A stretch of 64,000 bases of DNA from Marinirhabdus sp050859505 (lineage in GTDB: Bacteria > Bacteroidota > Bacteroidia > Flavobacteriales > Flavobacteriaceae). Under the pieces are notes generated by a model. The model saw only the letters and a list, made by a program, of their open reading frames with translations, did no database searches and had not been told where the DNA came from. Shown in pieces: positions 16,661 through 25,116 of the stretch (its first letter is position 1; every line of letters starts with the position of its first letter). The translations under genes were made by a program, and so were the position numbers. The DNA is taken from NCBI RefSeq assembly GCF_050859505.1, contig NZ_CP193934.1:3472001-3536000 (forward strand). Reading direction: 5' to 3'.

Positions 16661-18352
16661 TTATCTAATCAACTTCTTATATTTAATACGTTTCGGAATT
16701 AAATCACCACCCAGACGTTTCTTTTTATTCTCTTCATATTCACTAAAGCCTCCTTCAAAGAAGTAGACCTGGCTATCGCCTTCAAAAGCAAGAATGTGTG
16801 TACAAACTCTATCCAAAAACCAACGGTCGTGACTAATCACCACGGCACAACCCCCAAAGTTTTCCAAACCTTCTTCTAACGCTCGGAGTGTATTTACATC
16901 CAAATCGTTCGTAGGCTCATCCAGTAATAACACATTTCCTTCCTCTTTCAATGTCATCGCCAGATGCAAACGGTTACGTTCCCCACCCGAAAGTTTAGAA
17001 ACTGTTTTGTTTTGTTCACTTCCGCTAAAATTGAATCGGCTTAAATAGGCTCTGGAATTTACTTGCTTCCCTCCCATCATTACAAGCTCTTGCTCATCGC
17101 TGAAGTTTTGCCAAATCGTTTTTTCTGGATCAATATTGCTATGACTTTGATCTACGTAGGCAATCTGAGCGGTTTCCCCTACGGCAAAGCTTCCTTTGTC
17201 GGGTTCAATCTCATTCATAATCATTTTAAAGATGGTGGTTTTACCAGCACCGTTTGGCCCAATAATCCCTACAATTCCCGCCTGTGGTAATTTAAAATTT
17301 AAATCTTCGTATAATATTTTGTCTTCAAAAGCTTTACTCACGCCAGTTGCCTCAATCACATTGGTTCCCAATCGCGGTCCGTTAGGGATATAGATTTCCA
17401 GCTTGTCGTCCAGTTGCTTCTGGTCTTGGCTCATTAATTTATCGTAGTTCTGTAAACGTGCTTTTTGTTTCGTCTGTCTTCCTTTCGCACCTTGGCGAAC
17501 CCATTCCAATTCACGCTCTAAAGTTTTCTGGCGCTTGCTGGCTGTTTTTTGTTCCTGAGCCATTCGCTTAGATTTCTGGTCTAACCAAGAAGAATAATTC
17601 CCTTTCCACGGAATACCTTCTCCTCTATCCAATTCCAAAATCCAACCCGCAACGTTATCCAGGAAATACCTGTCGTGCGTTACGGCGATTACTGTCCCCT
17701 TGTATTGTGCTAAATGATGTTCTAACCAGTGTACGCTTTCGGCATCCAGGTGGTTGGTAGGCTCATCCAGTAATAATACGTCAGGTTCTTGCAATAACAA
17801 GCGGCACAAGGCCACTCTGCGGCGTTCTCCACCTGAAAGTACACTAATAGGTTTATCGCCATCTGGCGTACGTAGCGCGTCCATAGCAATTTCTAATTTG
17901 GTGTCCAGTTCCCAGGCGTTGGCAGCGTCAATTTCATCCTGAAGCACGGCTTGTCTCGCCATAAGCTTCTCCATTTTATCGGCATCACTATAGACTTCTT
18001 CCAGACCAAACATATCGTTAATCTTGTTGTATTCGTCCAGAATGGCCACTGTTTCGGCTGCCCCTTCCCGTACAATTTCGATAACGGTTTTGCTTTCGTC
18101 CAATTCTGGCTCCTGCTCCAAATACCCAACGGTATACCCTGGTGCAAAGACTACATCTCCCTGATAATTTTTTTCTACGCCTGCTATAATTTTCAGCAAC
18201 GTAGATTTACCACTACCGTTGAGACCTAAAATCCCAATTTTGGCACCATAGAAAAAGCTTAGGTATATATTTTTTAAAACGGGTGTTTGTGCGCTCTGAT
18301 AGGTCTTGGTTAGACCAGACATTGAGAAAATTACTTTTTTATCGTCGCTCAT
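16661..18352 (-). CDS. ettA: Energy-dependent translational throttle protein EttA (ABC-F)
   Basis: A 563-residue ABC-F ATPase without membrane domains. The two nucleotide-binding domains show Walker A GLNGSGKST and GPNGAGKTT, signature LSGGERRR and LSGGERNR, and Walker B ending LLLDEPTNHLD and LLLDEPTNDLD. The linker between them contains the charged helical hairpin and the ELEWVRQGAKGRQTKQKAR segment of EttA. EttA binds the ribosomal E site and gates the first peptide bond according to ADP/ATP. Its length and start match the family. The upstream DNA holds an unusual pair of repeated hairpin units (18410-18619). Confidence 0.95.
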   Translation of the reverse strand: MSDDKKVIFSMSGLTKTYQSAQTPVLKNIYLSFFYGAKIGILGLNGSGKSTLLKIIAGVEKNYQGDVVFAPGYTVGYLEQEPELDESKTVIEIVREGAAETVAILDEYNKINDMFGLEEVYSDADKMEKLMARQAVLQDEIDAANAWELDTKLEIAMDALRTPDGDKPISVLSGGERRRVALCRLLLQEPDVLLLDEPTNHLDAESVHWLEHHLAQYKGTVIAVTHDRYFLDNVAGWILELDRGEGIPWKGNYSSWLDQKSKRMAQEQKTASKRQKTLERELEWVRQGAKGRQTKQKARLQNYDKLMSQDQKQLDDKLEIYIPNGPRLGTNVIEATGVSKAFEDKILYEDLNFKLPQAGIVGIIGPNGAGKTTIFKMIMNEIEPDKGSFAVGETAQIAYVDQSHSNIDPEKTIWQNFSDEQELVMMGGKQVNSRAYLSRFNFSGSEQNKTVSKLSGGERNRLHLAMTLKEEGNVLLLDEPTNDLDVNTLRALEEGLENFGGCAVVISHDRWFLDRVCTHILAFEGDSQVYFFEGGFSEYEENKKKRLGGDLIPKRIKYKKLIR

Positions 18353-18409
18353 AGTTAGTTTATTGAGTAATTAAGTTGATTAAGTGATTGGGTTACATCC
18401 TTCCTTACG

Positions 18410-18619
18410 CTAGATGGAATACGCCTTAAACAAATGAAAATTACTGCTTCGCAAAATAGTTATTTTCATTTGTTTAAGCCCCCGTTGCATGGGTATTTAC
18501 ATTCGCCCTTTTAGTTTCGATTAGTACGATTTAAATATGTAAAAATAGCTATAATGAAAGGTAGCGATTTTTACATATTTAAACCACCCATTGCTTGGGT
18601 TTTACATCCTACCTTTTAG
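18410..18619 (-). repeat. Two tandem 105-bp double-hairpin units upstream of ettA
   Basis: On the minus strand two consecutive units have the same order. Each starts with a CTAAAAGG(T/G) segment with ATGTAA, then a small hairpin with ACCC...GGG(T) arms and a GCAA-containing loop, then a large hairpin spanning 54 nt with 21-bp arms (18530-18583 and 18425-18478), each with one internal mismatch. The period is 105 bases. The arm sequences differ between units but stay paired. The first unit begins inside the last codons of the CAL67264 gene. A third, partial motif copy (GGATGTAACCC) lies at about 18390, just before the ettA leader. Confidence 0.75.
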
Positions 18620-18781
18620 TGCATTAAAAACCCATGCAATGGCAAAAAAGCCAATTCCTACGGCTGCGAAGCCCCATCCGGCAACATCGTCATATCTAAA
18701 GGCTCCAAGCGCAATGAGCGCACAGCCAACTACAATCATTATAAATGTGGCCCATGCCAATACTGTATTTTTATTCATCAT
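18602..18781 (-). CDS. Small CAL67264-type membrane protein (59 aa)
   Basis: A short frame starting ATG-ATG at 18781 and ending TAA at 18602 encodes 59 residues with two hydrophobic helices (VLAWATFIMIVVGCALIALG and FAAVGIGFFAIAWVF) and a basic end LKGRM. I recognise this as the flavobacterial CAL67264 family membrane protein from memory. The function is unknown. It lies upstream of ettA on the same strand, and its 3' end overlaps the first of two repeated hairpin units, so the two genes may share a transcript with a structured intergenic RNA. Confidence 0.75.
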   Translation of the reverse strand: MMNKNTVLAWATFIMIVVGCALIALGAFRYDDVAGWGFAAVGIGFFAIAWVFNALKGRM

Positions 18782-18795
18782 AAGTCTAGTGTTTT

Positions 18796-18928
18796 GGGCG
18801 TTTCCCTATTTCGCTGTCATACTTCCAGCTACATAGGGCCAGGCTTTCGCTACTCGCTTTTTTAGTTTGTCTCCTGCGGTTACAAACTAAAAAGAGCTCA
18901 AACATACCGCTCAATCCCTAACGCAAAT
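18796..18928. repeat. Interspersed palindromic repeat element
   Basis: The element is bounded by GGGCGTTTCCC on the left and CCCTAACGC on the right. It contains CCCTAT...ATAGGGC and a perfect 12-bp hairpin (TTTTTAGTTTGT / ACAAACTAAAAA) around 18860-18893. I recall similar GGGCGTT...CCCTAACGC intergenic elements, with hairpin arms that vary, from many Bacteroidota genomes; copy number here was not checked. The rest of the 18782-19100 gap shows no gene. Confidence 0.55.
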
Positions 18929-19100
18929 TAAGATTCAAATATAGTAGAAGGATGGTATAAGACCTGTCGTTTTTAATTCAAAAATTAGTATAAAACACCC
19001 AACCAATACAAGAACCAGCTATATTCAATATCATATATCTTTATAGCCCGACAAATATCGGATTTTTATACAAAAAAAGCACCCAAAGGATGCTTAATTG

Positions 19101-19970
19101 TTAGCTGGGTAAGAATCCCATTTTGCCCTGTTTATAATCGCGTAAGGCTTCCATAATTTCTGTTTGGGTGTTCATTACATACGGCCCCCAACTTGTCACT
19201 TTTTCGTCAATGGGTACTCCAGACAAAAACAGCAAAGTACTTTGAGCAGTTGCCTGAATCGAGAATCCTTCGCCATTTTGCTCAAACCATACCAATTGGT
19301 TTTCATTCAAGGCTAAATCTGTGTTGCCATTAATACGTACATCTCCTTTTATGAGGTATATAAGCGAATGATGGTTCTTTGGAACCGCCACTTCATACCT
19401 CCCTCCTTCACTGGCCGTTATCATAAAAGCATTTACGGGAGTTTGTGTAGCAATTCTACCATAGGTATCTTCCAACTCTCCAGCAATGATTTGGATTTTC
19501 ACTTTTTCATCTTTCGAAGTTACCACTCTAAAATCTTCGTTTTTTTCGTGTTGATAGGCAGCAGGCATCATCTTTTTGGCTGCCGGTAAATTAAGCCACA
19601 GTTGAATTCCTTCTAAATCGCCTCCTTTTTTCACAAACTCCTTTGTTGGGCCTTCGGCATGCATAATACCGCGTCCAGCGGTAGTCCATTGTACGTCGCC
19701 TGCTTTTACAACACTTTCATTCCCTAAAGAATCTCTGTGCAATTGTTCTCCCTGAATTAAAAACGTAACAGGTTCAAAGCCACGATGCGGGTGTGGTCCT
19801 AAATCGAAAGGATTGTTTAATTCATTAATAGGATACGGTCCGTAATGATGTAATAATATAAACGGATCTATCATTTCAATTTCTGAGGTGGGGATGGGTT
19901 GTCTCAATTGAATGGGGCCCATATTTACAAAATCGCTACGTCCAATTTTTTTTATGCTGTTTAGTTTCAT
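19101..19970 (-). CDS. Pirin family protein
   Basis: A 289-residue bicupin. The N-terminal cupin has the metal motif HPHRGFE and the following histidine/glutamate region (GRGIMHAEGP) characteristic of pirins, and the GIQLWLNLP strand is conserved in the family. Bacterial pirins bind Fe and some show quercetinase activity; others bind metabolic enzymes. It is the third gene of an operon FMN reductase - MarR regulator - pirin (36 bases from the regulator), a pairing typical for quinone/aromatic or redox stress. Confidence 0.92.
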   Translation of the reverse strand: MKLNSIKKIGRSDFVNMGPIQLRQPIPTSEIEMIDPFILLHHYGPYPINELNNPFDLGPHPHRGFEPVTFLIQGEQLHRDSLGNESVVKAGDVQWTTAGRGIMHAEGPTKEFVKKGGDLEGIQLWLNLPAAKKMMPAAYQHEKNEDFRVVTSKDEKVKIQIIAGELEDTYGRIATQTPVNAFMITASEGGRYEVAVPKNHHSLIYLIKGDVRINGNTDLALNENQLVWFEQNGEGFSIQATAQSTLLFLSGVPIDEKVTSWGPYVMNTQTEIMEALRDYKQGKMGFLPS

Positions 19971-20006
19971 CTTTGTGTAATTTTAGTTTATACCAACTAG
20001 TATTTA

Positions 20007-20444
20007 TTATCTAATTTTATCTAATAAATCACTCAAGATGGCAGCTTCCTTCATCGTGATATTCTTTAGATATTCTGTAGGGTGCGCTTTATCTATTTCA
20101 GCTAAAAGCATAAGCCCTTTTTCTGTGATTTCAACCTGTACTACGCGGCGATCACTGCTACAGGCAACGCGTTTAATGAAGTGTTTCTCACATAATTTAT
20201 CCATCATTCTGGTTGCATTGGGAGACCGCTGCAACATTCTGTCTTTGATTGTTTGTACAGGCAGAATTTCACCAGCACCACGTAATATGCGCATTATATT
20301 ATACTGCTGTGGTGAAATTGCAAACGATTTAAAAAAACTGTTTTGCTGGCTGGTTATCCAGTTTGCGGTATACATAATATTAAGCATGGCTTTCTGCTTA
20401 TCGTTTTTAAAACTGCTGTGAATGTCTTTTGAAATATTTCCCAT
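20007..20444 (-). CDS. MarR family transcriptional regulator
   Basis: A 145-residue winged-helix regulator. The recognition helix region (ILPVQTIKDRMLQRSPNATR) is followed by the wing IKRVACSSDRRVVQVEITEKG, with the DRR residues usual for MarR proteins. Single Cys residues (for example C112-equivalent in VACSS) could sense oxidants, but this is not proven. It sits 12 bases after the FMN reductase gene. A 49-bp perfect inverted repeat upstream of the operon is the likely operator, giving autoregulation. Confidence 0.9.
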   Translation of the reverse strand: MGNISKDIHSSFKNDKQKAMLNIMYTANWITSQQNSFFKSFAISPQQYNIMRILRGAGEILPVQTIKDRMLQRSPNATRMMDKLCEKHFIKRVACSSDRRVVQVEITEKGLMLLAEIDKAHPTEYLKNITMKEAAILSDLLDKIR

Positions 20445-20456
20445 ATCAGTATTTTA

Positions 20457-20999
20457 TTATTTAACTGCTTGTTGAAACGTTGCTATTGCTTCATTTAAAC
20501 TAGCTTGAAGAGTTTCATCTTTAATACCAGATTCAGAAAAATTGTCGTTAAAGCTAGGCAGCGAAAATGTGGCTACAATATTCCCGCCCATGTAGGGAAA
20601 TCTTCCTTTTGCAATATCTAAAACGCTTGCGCCTCCTCTTCCGCCAGGGGAAGTTGCCAGTAACAACATAGGTGTATCGCTCCATAATTTTCCATCGATA
20701 CGAGACATCCAGTCAAAAATATTTTTAAACGCTGTACTATAGGCTCCGTTGTGCTCTGCTAATGACAAGACAATTCCATCCGATTCTTTTATCTGATTTA
20801 AAAAAAGCTGCGCATTTTCGGGGATACCGTGTTCGTTCTCATAATCAATTCCGTACATCGGGAGATTAAAATCATTTAAATCGAGGGCAACAATACCTAC
20901 CTCTTTCAATTGTTTTGCTGTATAAACCGCCAAACGCTTATTAATAGAAGTGCTGCTGTTGCTTCCAGCAAAGGCTAGTATCTTTTTCATAGATTTCAT
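20457..20999 (-). CDS. NADPH-dependent FMN reductase family protein
   Basis: A 180-residue flavodoxin-like oxidoreductase. The FMN phosphate-binding loop is AGSNSSTSINKRL, with GxxR-type spacing, and the ATSPGGRGG loop lies near residue 112. It is predicted to reduce quinones, azo compounds or flavins. The frame opens with ATG at 20999, but a second ATG at 20990 (MKKILAFAGS) is the better start. The -7 box is at 21008-21015 on this strand, which leaves almost no leader for the upstream ATG. It is the first gene of the MarR-controlled operon. Confidence 0.88.
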   Translation of the reverse strand: MKSMKKILAFAGSNSSTSINKRLAVYTAKQLKEVGIVALDLNDFNLPMYGIDYENEHGIPENAQLFLNQIKESDGIVLSLAEHNGAYSTAFKNIFDWMSRIDGKLWSDTPMLLLATSPGGRGGASVLDIAKGRFPYMGGNIVATFSLPSFNDNFSESGIKDETLQASLNEAIATFQQAVK

Positions 21000-21007
21000 A
21001 TTTGATA

Positions 21008-21015
21008 CAAAGATA
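21008..21015 (-). promoter_or_regulatory. -7 box (TATCTTTG) of the FMN reductase-marR-pirin operon
   Basis: Read on the minus strand this is a perfect TAnnTTTG match. It directly abuts the 49-bp palindrome, so a repressor bound there would cover the -33 region. Confidence 0.65.
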
Positions 21016-21064
21016 GTGTTTTTTATTTTCCTAGGAAAATAATTCCTAGGAAAATAAAAAACAC
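21016..21064. promoter_or_regulatory. 49-bp perfect inverted repeat, putative MarR operator
   Basis: Two perfectly complementary 22-bp arms (21016-21037 and 21043-21064) are separated by AATAA. Each arm contains its own CCTAGG palindrome flanked by A/T runs (TTCCTAGGAA), so two repressor dimers could bind side by side. The position, between the divergent FMN reductase operon and the carboxylase gene and touching the -7 box of the former, fits a MarR operator. Confidence 0.75.
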
Positions 21065-21124
21065 CCGAATTTTCAGCAGATAAAAAGCACTAGATTTTTG
21101 TACCTTAGCGCAAAAATTAGACCT

Positions 21125-22768
21125 GTGGATATCAACTTCAACAAAAACGAAGATCATAATAAATTAGCTGTTTCAGACTTACGAACACGCTTTGCTAAAG
21201 TAAAATTAGGCGGAGGGGAAAAACGCATTGAAAAACACCACGCCAAAGGTAAGATGACCGCGCGTGAGCGTATTACGTATCTCTTGGATGAAAAAAAACC
21301 AAGCGTAGAAATTGGAGCCTTTGCAGGTGACGGCATGTATGAAGAACATGGCGGTTGCCCAAGTGGCGGTGTTGTAGTGAAGATTGGCTATGTAAAAGGC
21401 AAGCAATGTATTGTGGTGGCAAATGACGCAACTGTAAAAGCCGGGGCCTGGTTTCCAATAACTGGAAAGAAAAATTTGCGTGCGCAGGAAATTTCCATAG
21501 AAAACAAATTACCTATTATATACCTGGTAGATAGTGCGGGTGTGTATTTACCCATGCAAGACGAAATTTTCCCAGACAAAGAACATTTTGGACGTATTTT
21601 TAGAAATAATGCTGTGATGAGCAGTATGGGAATTACTCAAATTAGCGCCGTGATGGGTAGTTGTGTGGCTGGAGGAGCATATCTTCCAATTATGAGCGAT
21701 GAAGCGTTGATAGTTGATAAAACAGGAAGTATTTTCTTAGCGGGAAGTTATTTAGTAAAAGCAGCCATTGGCGAAAGTATAGATAATGAAACACTAGGTG
21801 GTGCTACCACCCATTGTGAAGTGAGTGGCGTAACCGACTATAAAGCCAAAGACGATAAAGACGCGCTGGATAAGATTAAAAATATAATCTCTAAAATTGG
21901 AGATTATGACAAAGCCGGTTTCAATAGAATTGCTGCCGTAAAACCTTCAGCCAACCCGGAAGATATTTACGGAATTCTACCAAGATCCAGAGCCGACCAA
22001 TACGATATGCGGGAAATTATTACCCGTCTGGTAGATGATAGTGATTTTGAAGAATATAAAAAAGGCTACGGGCAAACCATTTTAACAGGCTATGCCCGTA
22101 TTGATGGTTGGGCAGTTGGTATTGTTGCCAATCAGCGTAAGTTGGTGAAGACGACCAAAGCAAAAACCAAACCTAGCGAGATGCAGTTTGGTGGCGTAAT
22201 CTATAGCGATAGTGCCGATAAAGCCACCCGATTTATTGCTAACTGTAACCAGAAAAAAATACCGCTGGTATTTTTACAGGATGTGACTGGTTTTATGGTA
22301 GGAAGTAAAAGCGAGCACGGTGGAATTATAAAAGACGGTGCCAAGATGGTAAATGCCGTGAGCAACAGTGTGGTTCCAAAATTCACGATTATTATCGGGA
22401 ACAGTTATGGAGCCGGAAACTACGCCATGTGCGGAAAGGCTTACGATCCAAGATTAATTGTAGCCTGGCCAAGTGCCGAATTGGCTGTAATGAGCGGTAA
22501 CAGTGCTGCCAAAGTATTGTTACAAATTGAAACTGCCTCTTTAAAAAAGAGGGGAGAAACCATTACCCCAGAAGTTGAAAAAGAACTTTTTGATCGTATT
22601 AAAGCAAGATATGATCGTCAAATTTCTCCCTATTACGCAGCTTCAAGAATCTGGACAGACGCCGTGATAGACCCTTTAGATACAAGAAAATGGATTAGCA
22701 TAGGTATTGAAGCTGCTAACCACGCTCCTATTGAGAAACCTTTTAACCTTGGCATATTGCAGGTTTAA
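21125..22768 (+). CDS. Acyl-CoA carboxylase beta subunit (carboxyltransferase)
   Basis: About 547 residues from the GTG at 21125. The longer frame from 21098 would begin within the promoter (TACCTTAG at 21101-21108), so I prefer GTG. Both carboxyltransferase halves are present: the N-terminal half with GGCPSGGVVVKIG and VMGSCVAGGAYLP, and the C-terminal half with FLQDVTGFMVG and IGNSYGAGNYAMCG. Methylcrotonyl-CoA and propionyl-CoA carboxylase beta chains share this layout. The C-terminal RIWTDAVIDPLDTR motif points to the methylcrotonyl/geranyl type, but the partner alpha chain is not in this window. Role: branched-chain amino acid degradation. Confidence 0.88.
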   Translation: MDINFNKNEDHNKLAVSDLRTRFAKVKLGGGEKRIEKHHAKGKMTARERITYLLDEKKPSVEIGAFAGDGMYEEHGGCPSGGVVVKIGYVKGKQCIVVANDATVKAGAWFPITGKKNLRAQEISIENKLPIIYLVDSAGVYLPMQDEIFPDKEHFGRIFRNNAVMSSMGITQISAVMGSCVAGGAYLPIMSDEALIVDKTGSIFLAGSYLVKAAIGESIDNETLGGATTHCEVSGVTDYKAKDDKDALDKIKNIISKIGDYDKAGFNRIAAVKPSANPEDIYGILPRSRADQYDMREIITRLVDDSDFEEYKKGYGQTILTGYARIDGWAVGIVANQRKLVKTTKAKTKPSEMQFGGVIYSDSADKATRFIANCNQKKIPLVFLQDVTGFMVGSKSEHGGIIKDGAKMVNAVSNSVVPKFTIIIGNSYGAGNYAMCGKAYDPRLIVAWPSAELAVMSGNSAAKVLLQIETASLKKRGETITPEVEKELFDRIKARYDRQISPYYAASRIWTDAVIDPLDTRKWISIGIEAANHAPIEKPFNLGILQV

Positions 22769-22827
22769 TTTTTATATACAGCTAAAAATGAGTATCTTAG
22801 TTATATCTAACAAATACCTTTTTAGCC

Positions 22828-23250
22828 ATGGCAACTATAAAATCTTTGAACAAATGGGCTAATAAAAACAGCTATTACCCCATAGACTTGCTTCGTATAG
22901 CATTAGGCATCCTTTTATTTTATCAGGGCGTCTACTTTATGTCGAATCTACCACTACTTTTAAAGCTGTACGAACCCATAAAACCTTTGATTGGCGATGT
23001 ACTTCTGGTACATTATATTGCACCAGCCCATTTTGTAGGTGGATTTCTAATTGTCTTCGGCTTGTTAACGCGTTGGGCTATTATCGCACAGCTACCTATT
23101 CTATTTGGGGCAGTACTTATTAATTTTGTGGGTACAATGAACCATAACAATCTTATCTTGGCGCTTGTCGTGTTACTTGTGTGTATTTTCTTTCTTTTTT
23201 ACGGAAGCGGAAAGCATTCTGTAGACAAGTATTTAAAAATGCAGCAGTAG
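22828..23250 (+). CDS. DoxX family membrane protein
   Basis: A 140-residue integral membrane protein with four predicted helices (LLRIALGILLFYQGVYFM, FVGGFLIVFGLLT, ILFGAVLINFVGTM, LALVVLLVCIFFLFYGSG). The arrangement is that of DoxX/DoxD-like proteins, of which many in Bacteroidota have no assigned function. It follows the carboxylase gene by about 60 bases and has no visible terminator between, so co-transcription is possible. Confidence 0.85.
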   Translation: MATIKSLNKWANKNSYYPIDLLRIALGILLFYQGVYFMSNLPLLLKLYEPIKPLIGDVLLVHYIAPAHFVGGFLIVFGLLTRWAIIAQLPILFGAVLINFVGTMNHNNLILALVVLLVCIFFLFYGSGKHSVDKYLKMQQ

Positions 23251-23449
23251 TTTTATGCTTTAGTAAATTTAAAACGCTGGTTTGTCAAAACCACATCTCA
23301 TTCATTTAGAATTAATCTTCTAAAAAAAGCTGAGAGTTTTTGATTTCTGAAACCTATAATTTTAAATAAGAAATGCTCTCCACAATCCTATAATGTCTCG
23401 CAAACCTTGTCATGATTTGGCTCGCAGAGGCGCAAAGTTTCTTTCATTC

Positions 23450-23477
23450 TTTGTCTTTTGTCTTTTGTCTTTTGTCT
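23450..23477. repeat. Heptanucleotide tandem repeat TTTGTCT x4
   Basis: Four perfect head-to-tail copies lie between the DoxX gene and the 3' end of the M24 peptidase. The rest of this 237-base gap holds AT-rich sequence and the segment GCAGAGGCGCAAAG, and no gene. Confidence 0.9.
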
Positions 23478-23487
23478 TAAAAATTAA

Positions 23488-24813
23488 TTAATTCCATTTA
23501 ATCGCTTTTATCTCTTCCTGCCGTTCATTCACATATCGAAATCCTTTTGGTCCATAAAACCCAGCTTCTTCCAGCATAATACGCACGTCTTTGTCCCACT
23601 CTTTTACAAAATGGGTGTTGTTCAACTCAATAGCGTAGACTGTATTATGGTGTAAAGGATAGTCGCCGTTAACAGGCACACCATCCTGGCTGTCCCACAT
23701 TCCTAAGGTTGTTCCAGAGCTGTGTCCATAAGTTCCCAGCGGGTGTGTATAGATGGAAGGGCGTAATCCTTCAGCTTTGGCTTCGGTGAGAGATTTCAAC
23801 AAAATTTCATTCCCTGTTTTTCCTGCTGAAAAATTAGTGGTAAAAATATCCTGAACGCGATTTCCGGTTTTAAAAGCTTCCGTTAAAAAATCTGGAACTT
23901 TGGTTTCGCTTTCTTTCAGCACATACGCATGCTGCTGGCAATCTGTATTTAAAGTAATATAGGTAATCCCGAAATCGCAATGCAGCAAATCTCCGGGGAT
24001 AATAACTTTGCTTTTATCGCCTTTGGTAAATGAATAAATGTGACTTTTTAATGCTTCATCACTTCTTTGAACATCTATGGTTGGGTGAAACCATGTTTCC
24101 AGCCCCATATCGGTTACTTTTTGACGCATCCACCAGACAACATCGTCTGTAGTTGTTTTTCCCGGAGTAATTACCTTGCTGGAAAATGCTTCGTCAATTA
24201 TATCGTGAGTTACTTGTACCAGGGTATTATACAACGCCATTTCCTTTTCGGTGCGAGTCTCGATCCAGGCAATTGCCAACTTTTCTGCAGAAACTATTTT
24301 TGCTTCCAGAAATCCTGGAAGCGCTTCCTTTAGTTCTTCAAAATCGGTATGTACTAATCCGTCTGCAATTCCGAAGTGTTTACTGTAATTCACCGCTATT
24401 TTCTCTGGATTCCGTTCCTGAATAATCTCTACCAAACGTTGCCATTGGTCTGGCTGCTGTTCTTTATCCCAGGCACTTTGAATGTTTTCACCAACGTCAT
24501 AGCGAGCCACAGCTAGTTTTTCAATGGTATTTTTTGCTTTGTCTCGGTAAAACACCAAGATGGTTCTCCGGCGTGCATTGAGCCATCGTGCTGGCAACAT
24601 GGTTCGCATCACGGGATCTTCGTTGTATTCTCGGGAGATCACGAGCCACATATCTATATTGGTATTGTCCATTAAGGTGGGTAGTAAATTATTGAAGCGA
24701 TCTGCTAAAATTTCATCCCGCATGGTGGCGCGATCCCATTCTGAAAGGATTTGGGCGTTGGAAATTTCAAAAGATAGGACAGATAATAAGCAAAGGAGTA
24801 CAATTTTTTTCAT
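23488..24813 (-). CDS. M24 family (Xaa-Pro/creatinase-type) metallopeptidase, exported
   Basis: A 441-residue protein with a signal peptide (LLCLLSVLSFEISNA). The N-terminal creatinase-like domain (about 25-200) precedes a pita-bread fold. The metal-site residues lie in LLHCDFGITY (Asp), THPLGTYGHSSG (His), and the late Glu regions AIELNNTHFV and ILEEAGFYG. Exported M24 peptidases in Bacteroidota probably cleave N-terminal residues next to proline in the periplasm. It is monocistronic on the minus strand. Confidence 0.88.
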   Translation of the reverse strand: MKKIVLLCLLSVLSFEISNAQILSEWDRATMRDEILADRFNNLLPTLMDNTNIDMWLVISREYNEDPVMRTMLPARWLNARRRTILVFYRDKAKNTIEKLAVARYDVGENIQSAWDKEQQPDQWQRLVEIIQERNPEKIAVNYSKHFGIADGLVHTDFEELKEALPGFLEAKIVSAEKLAIAWIETRTEKEMALYNTLVQVTHDIIDEAFSSKVITPGKTTTDDVVWWMRQKVTDMGLETWFHPTIDVQRSDEALKSHIYSFTKGDKSKVIIPGDLLHCDFGITYITLNTDCQQHAYVLKESETKVPDFLTEAFKTGNRVQDIFTTNFSAGKTGNEILLKSLTEAKAEGLRPSIYTHPLGTYGHSSGTTLGMWDSQDGVPVNGDYPLHHNTVYAIELNNTHFVKEWDKDVRIMLEEAGFYGPKGFRYVNERQEEIKAIKWN

Positions 24814-24858
24814 AGGGAAGTTCTTTTGCCTAAAAATACAACTTCAATCTAAATAAAA

Positions 24859-24886
24859 AAAGGAGTTTCATTTTTGAAACTCCTTT
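24859..24886 (-). terminator. Minus-strand terminator-like hairpin upstream of the M24 gene
   Basis: A perfect 12-bp stem (AAAGGAGTTTCA / TGAAACTCCTTT) has a TTTT loop and is followed on the minus strand by seven T residues. No clear gene precedes it on that strand. The 24814-25116 gap otherwise holds only an 85-codon open frame without recognisable features, and the dapD promoter region. Confidence 0.7.
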
Positions 24887-25116
24887 ACCAACAACCTCTA
24901 CAGTTTCCTCCTCCGTGAGGGTGTCTTTTAGTACTCTTAAGTACAGCGTAAATGTAAACCCTAATGTGAGCGTATTAAAGCCAGAATGAGGAAACGCTAC
25001 TTTTCGATGAGGGAAGTGTGGTTTTGTGCTCTTTTTCTCTGCGGAAGGATACGCTAACATTTTACATAGTGTATCTTTACATTTCAAAATTGAGACTTAA
25101 TTAGCACCCACAAATA

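Noticed and set aside
18591..18836. Plus-strand 81-codon frame
   Set aside because: It is the antisense of the CAL67264-type membrane protein gene.
24830..25087. Minus-strand 85-codon frame upstream of the M24 gene
   Set aside because: A strong terminator hairpin lies within its 3' part and no domain is seen; kept only as a question in the findings.
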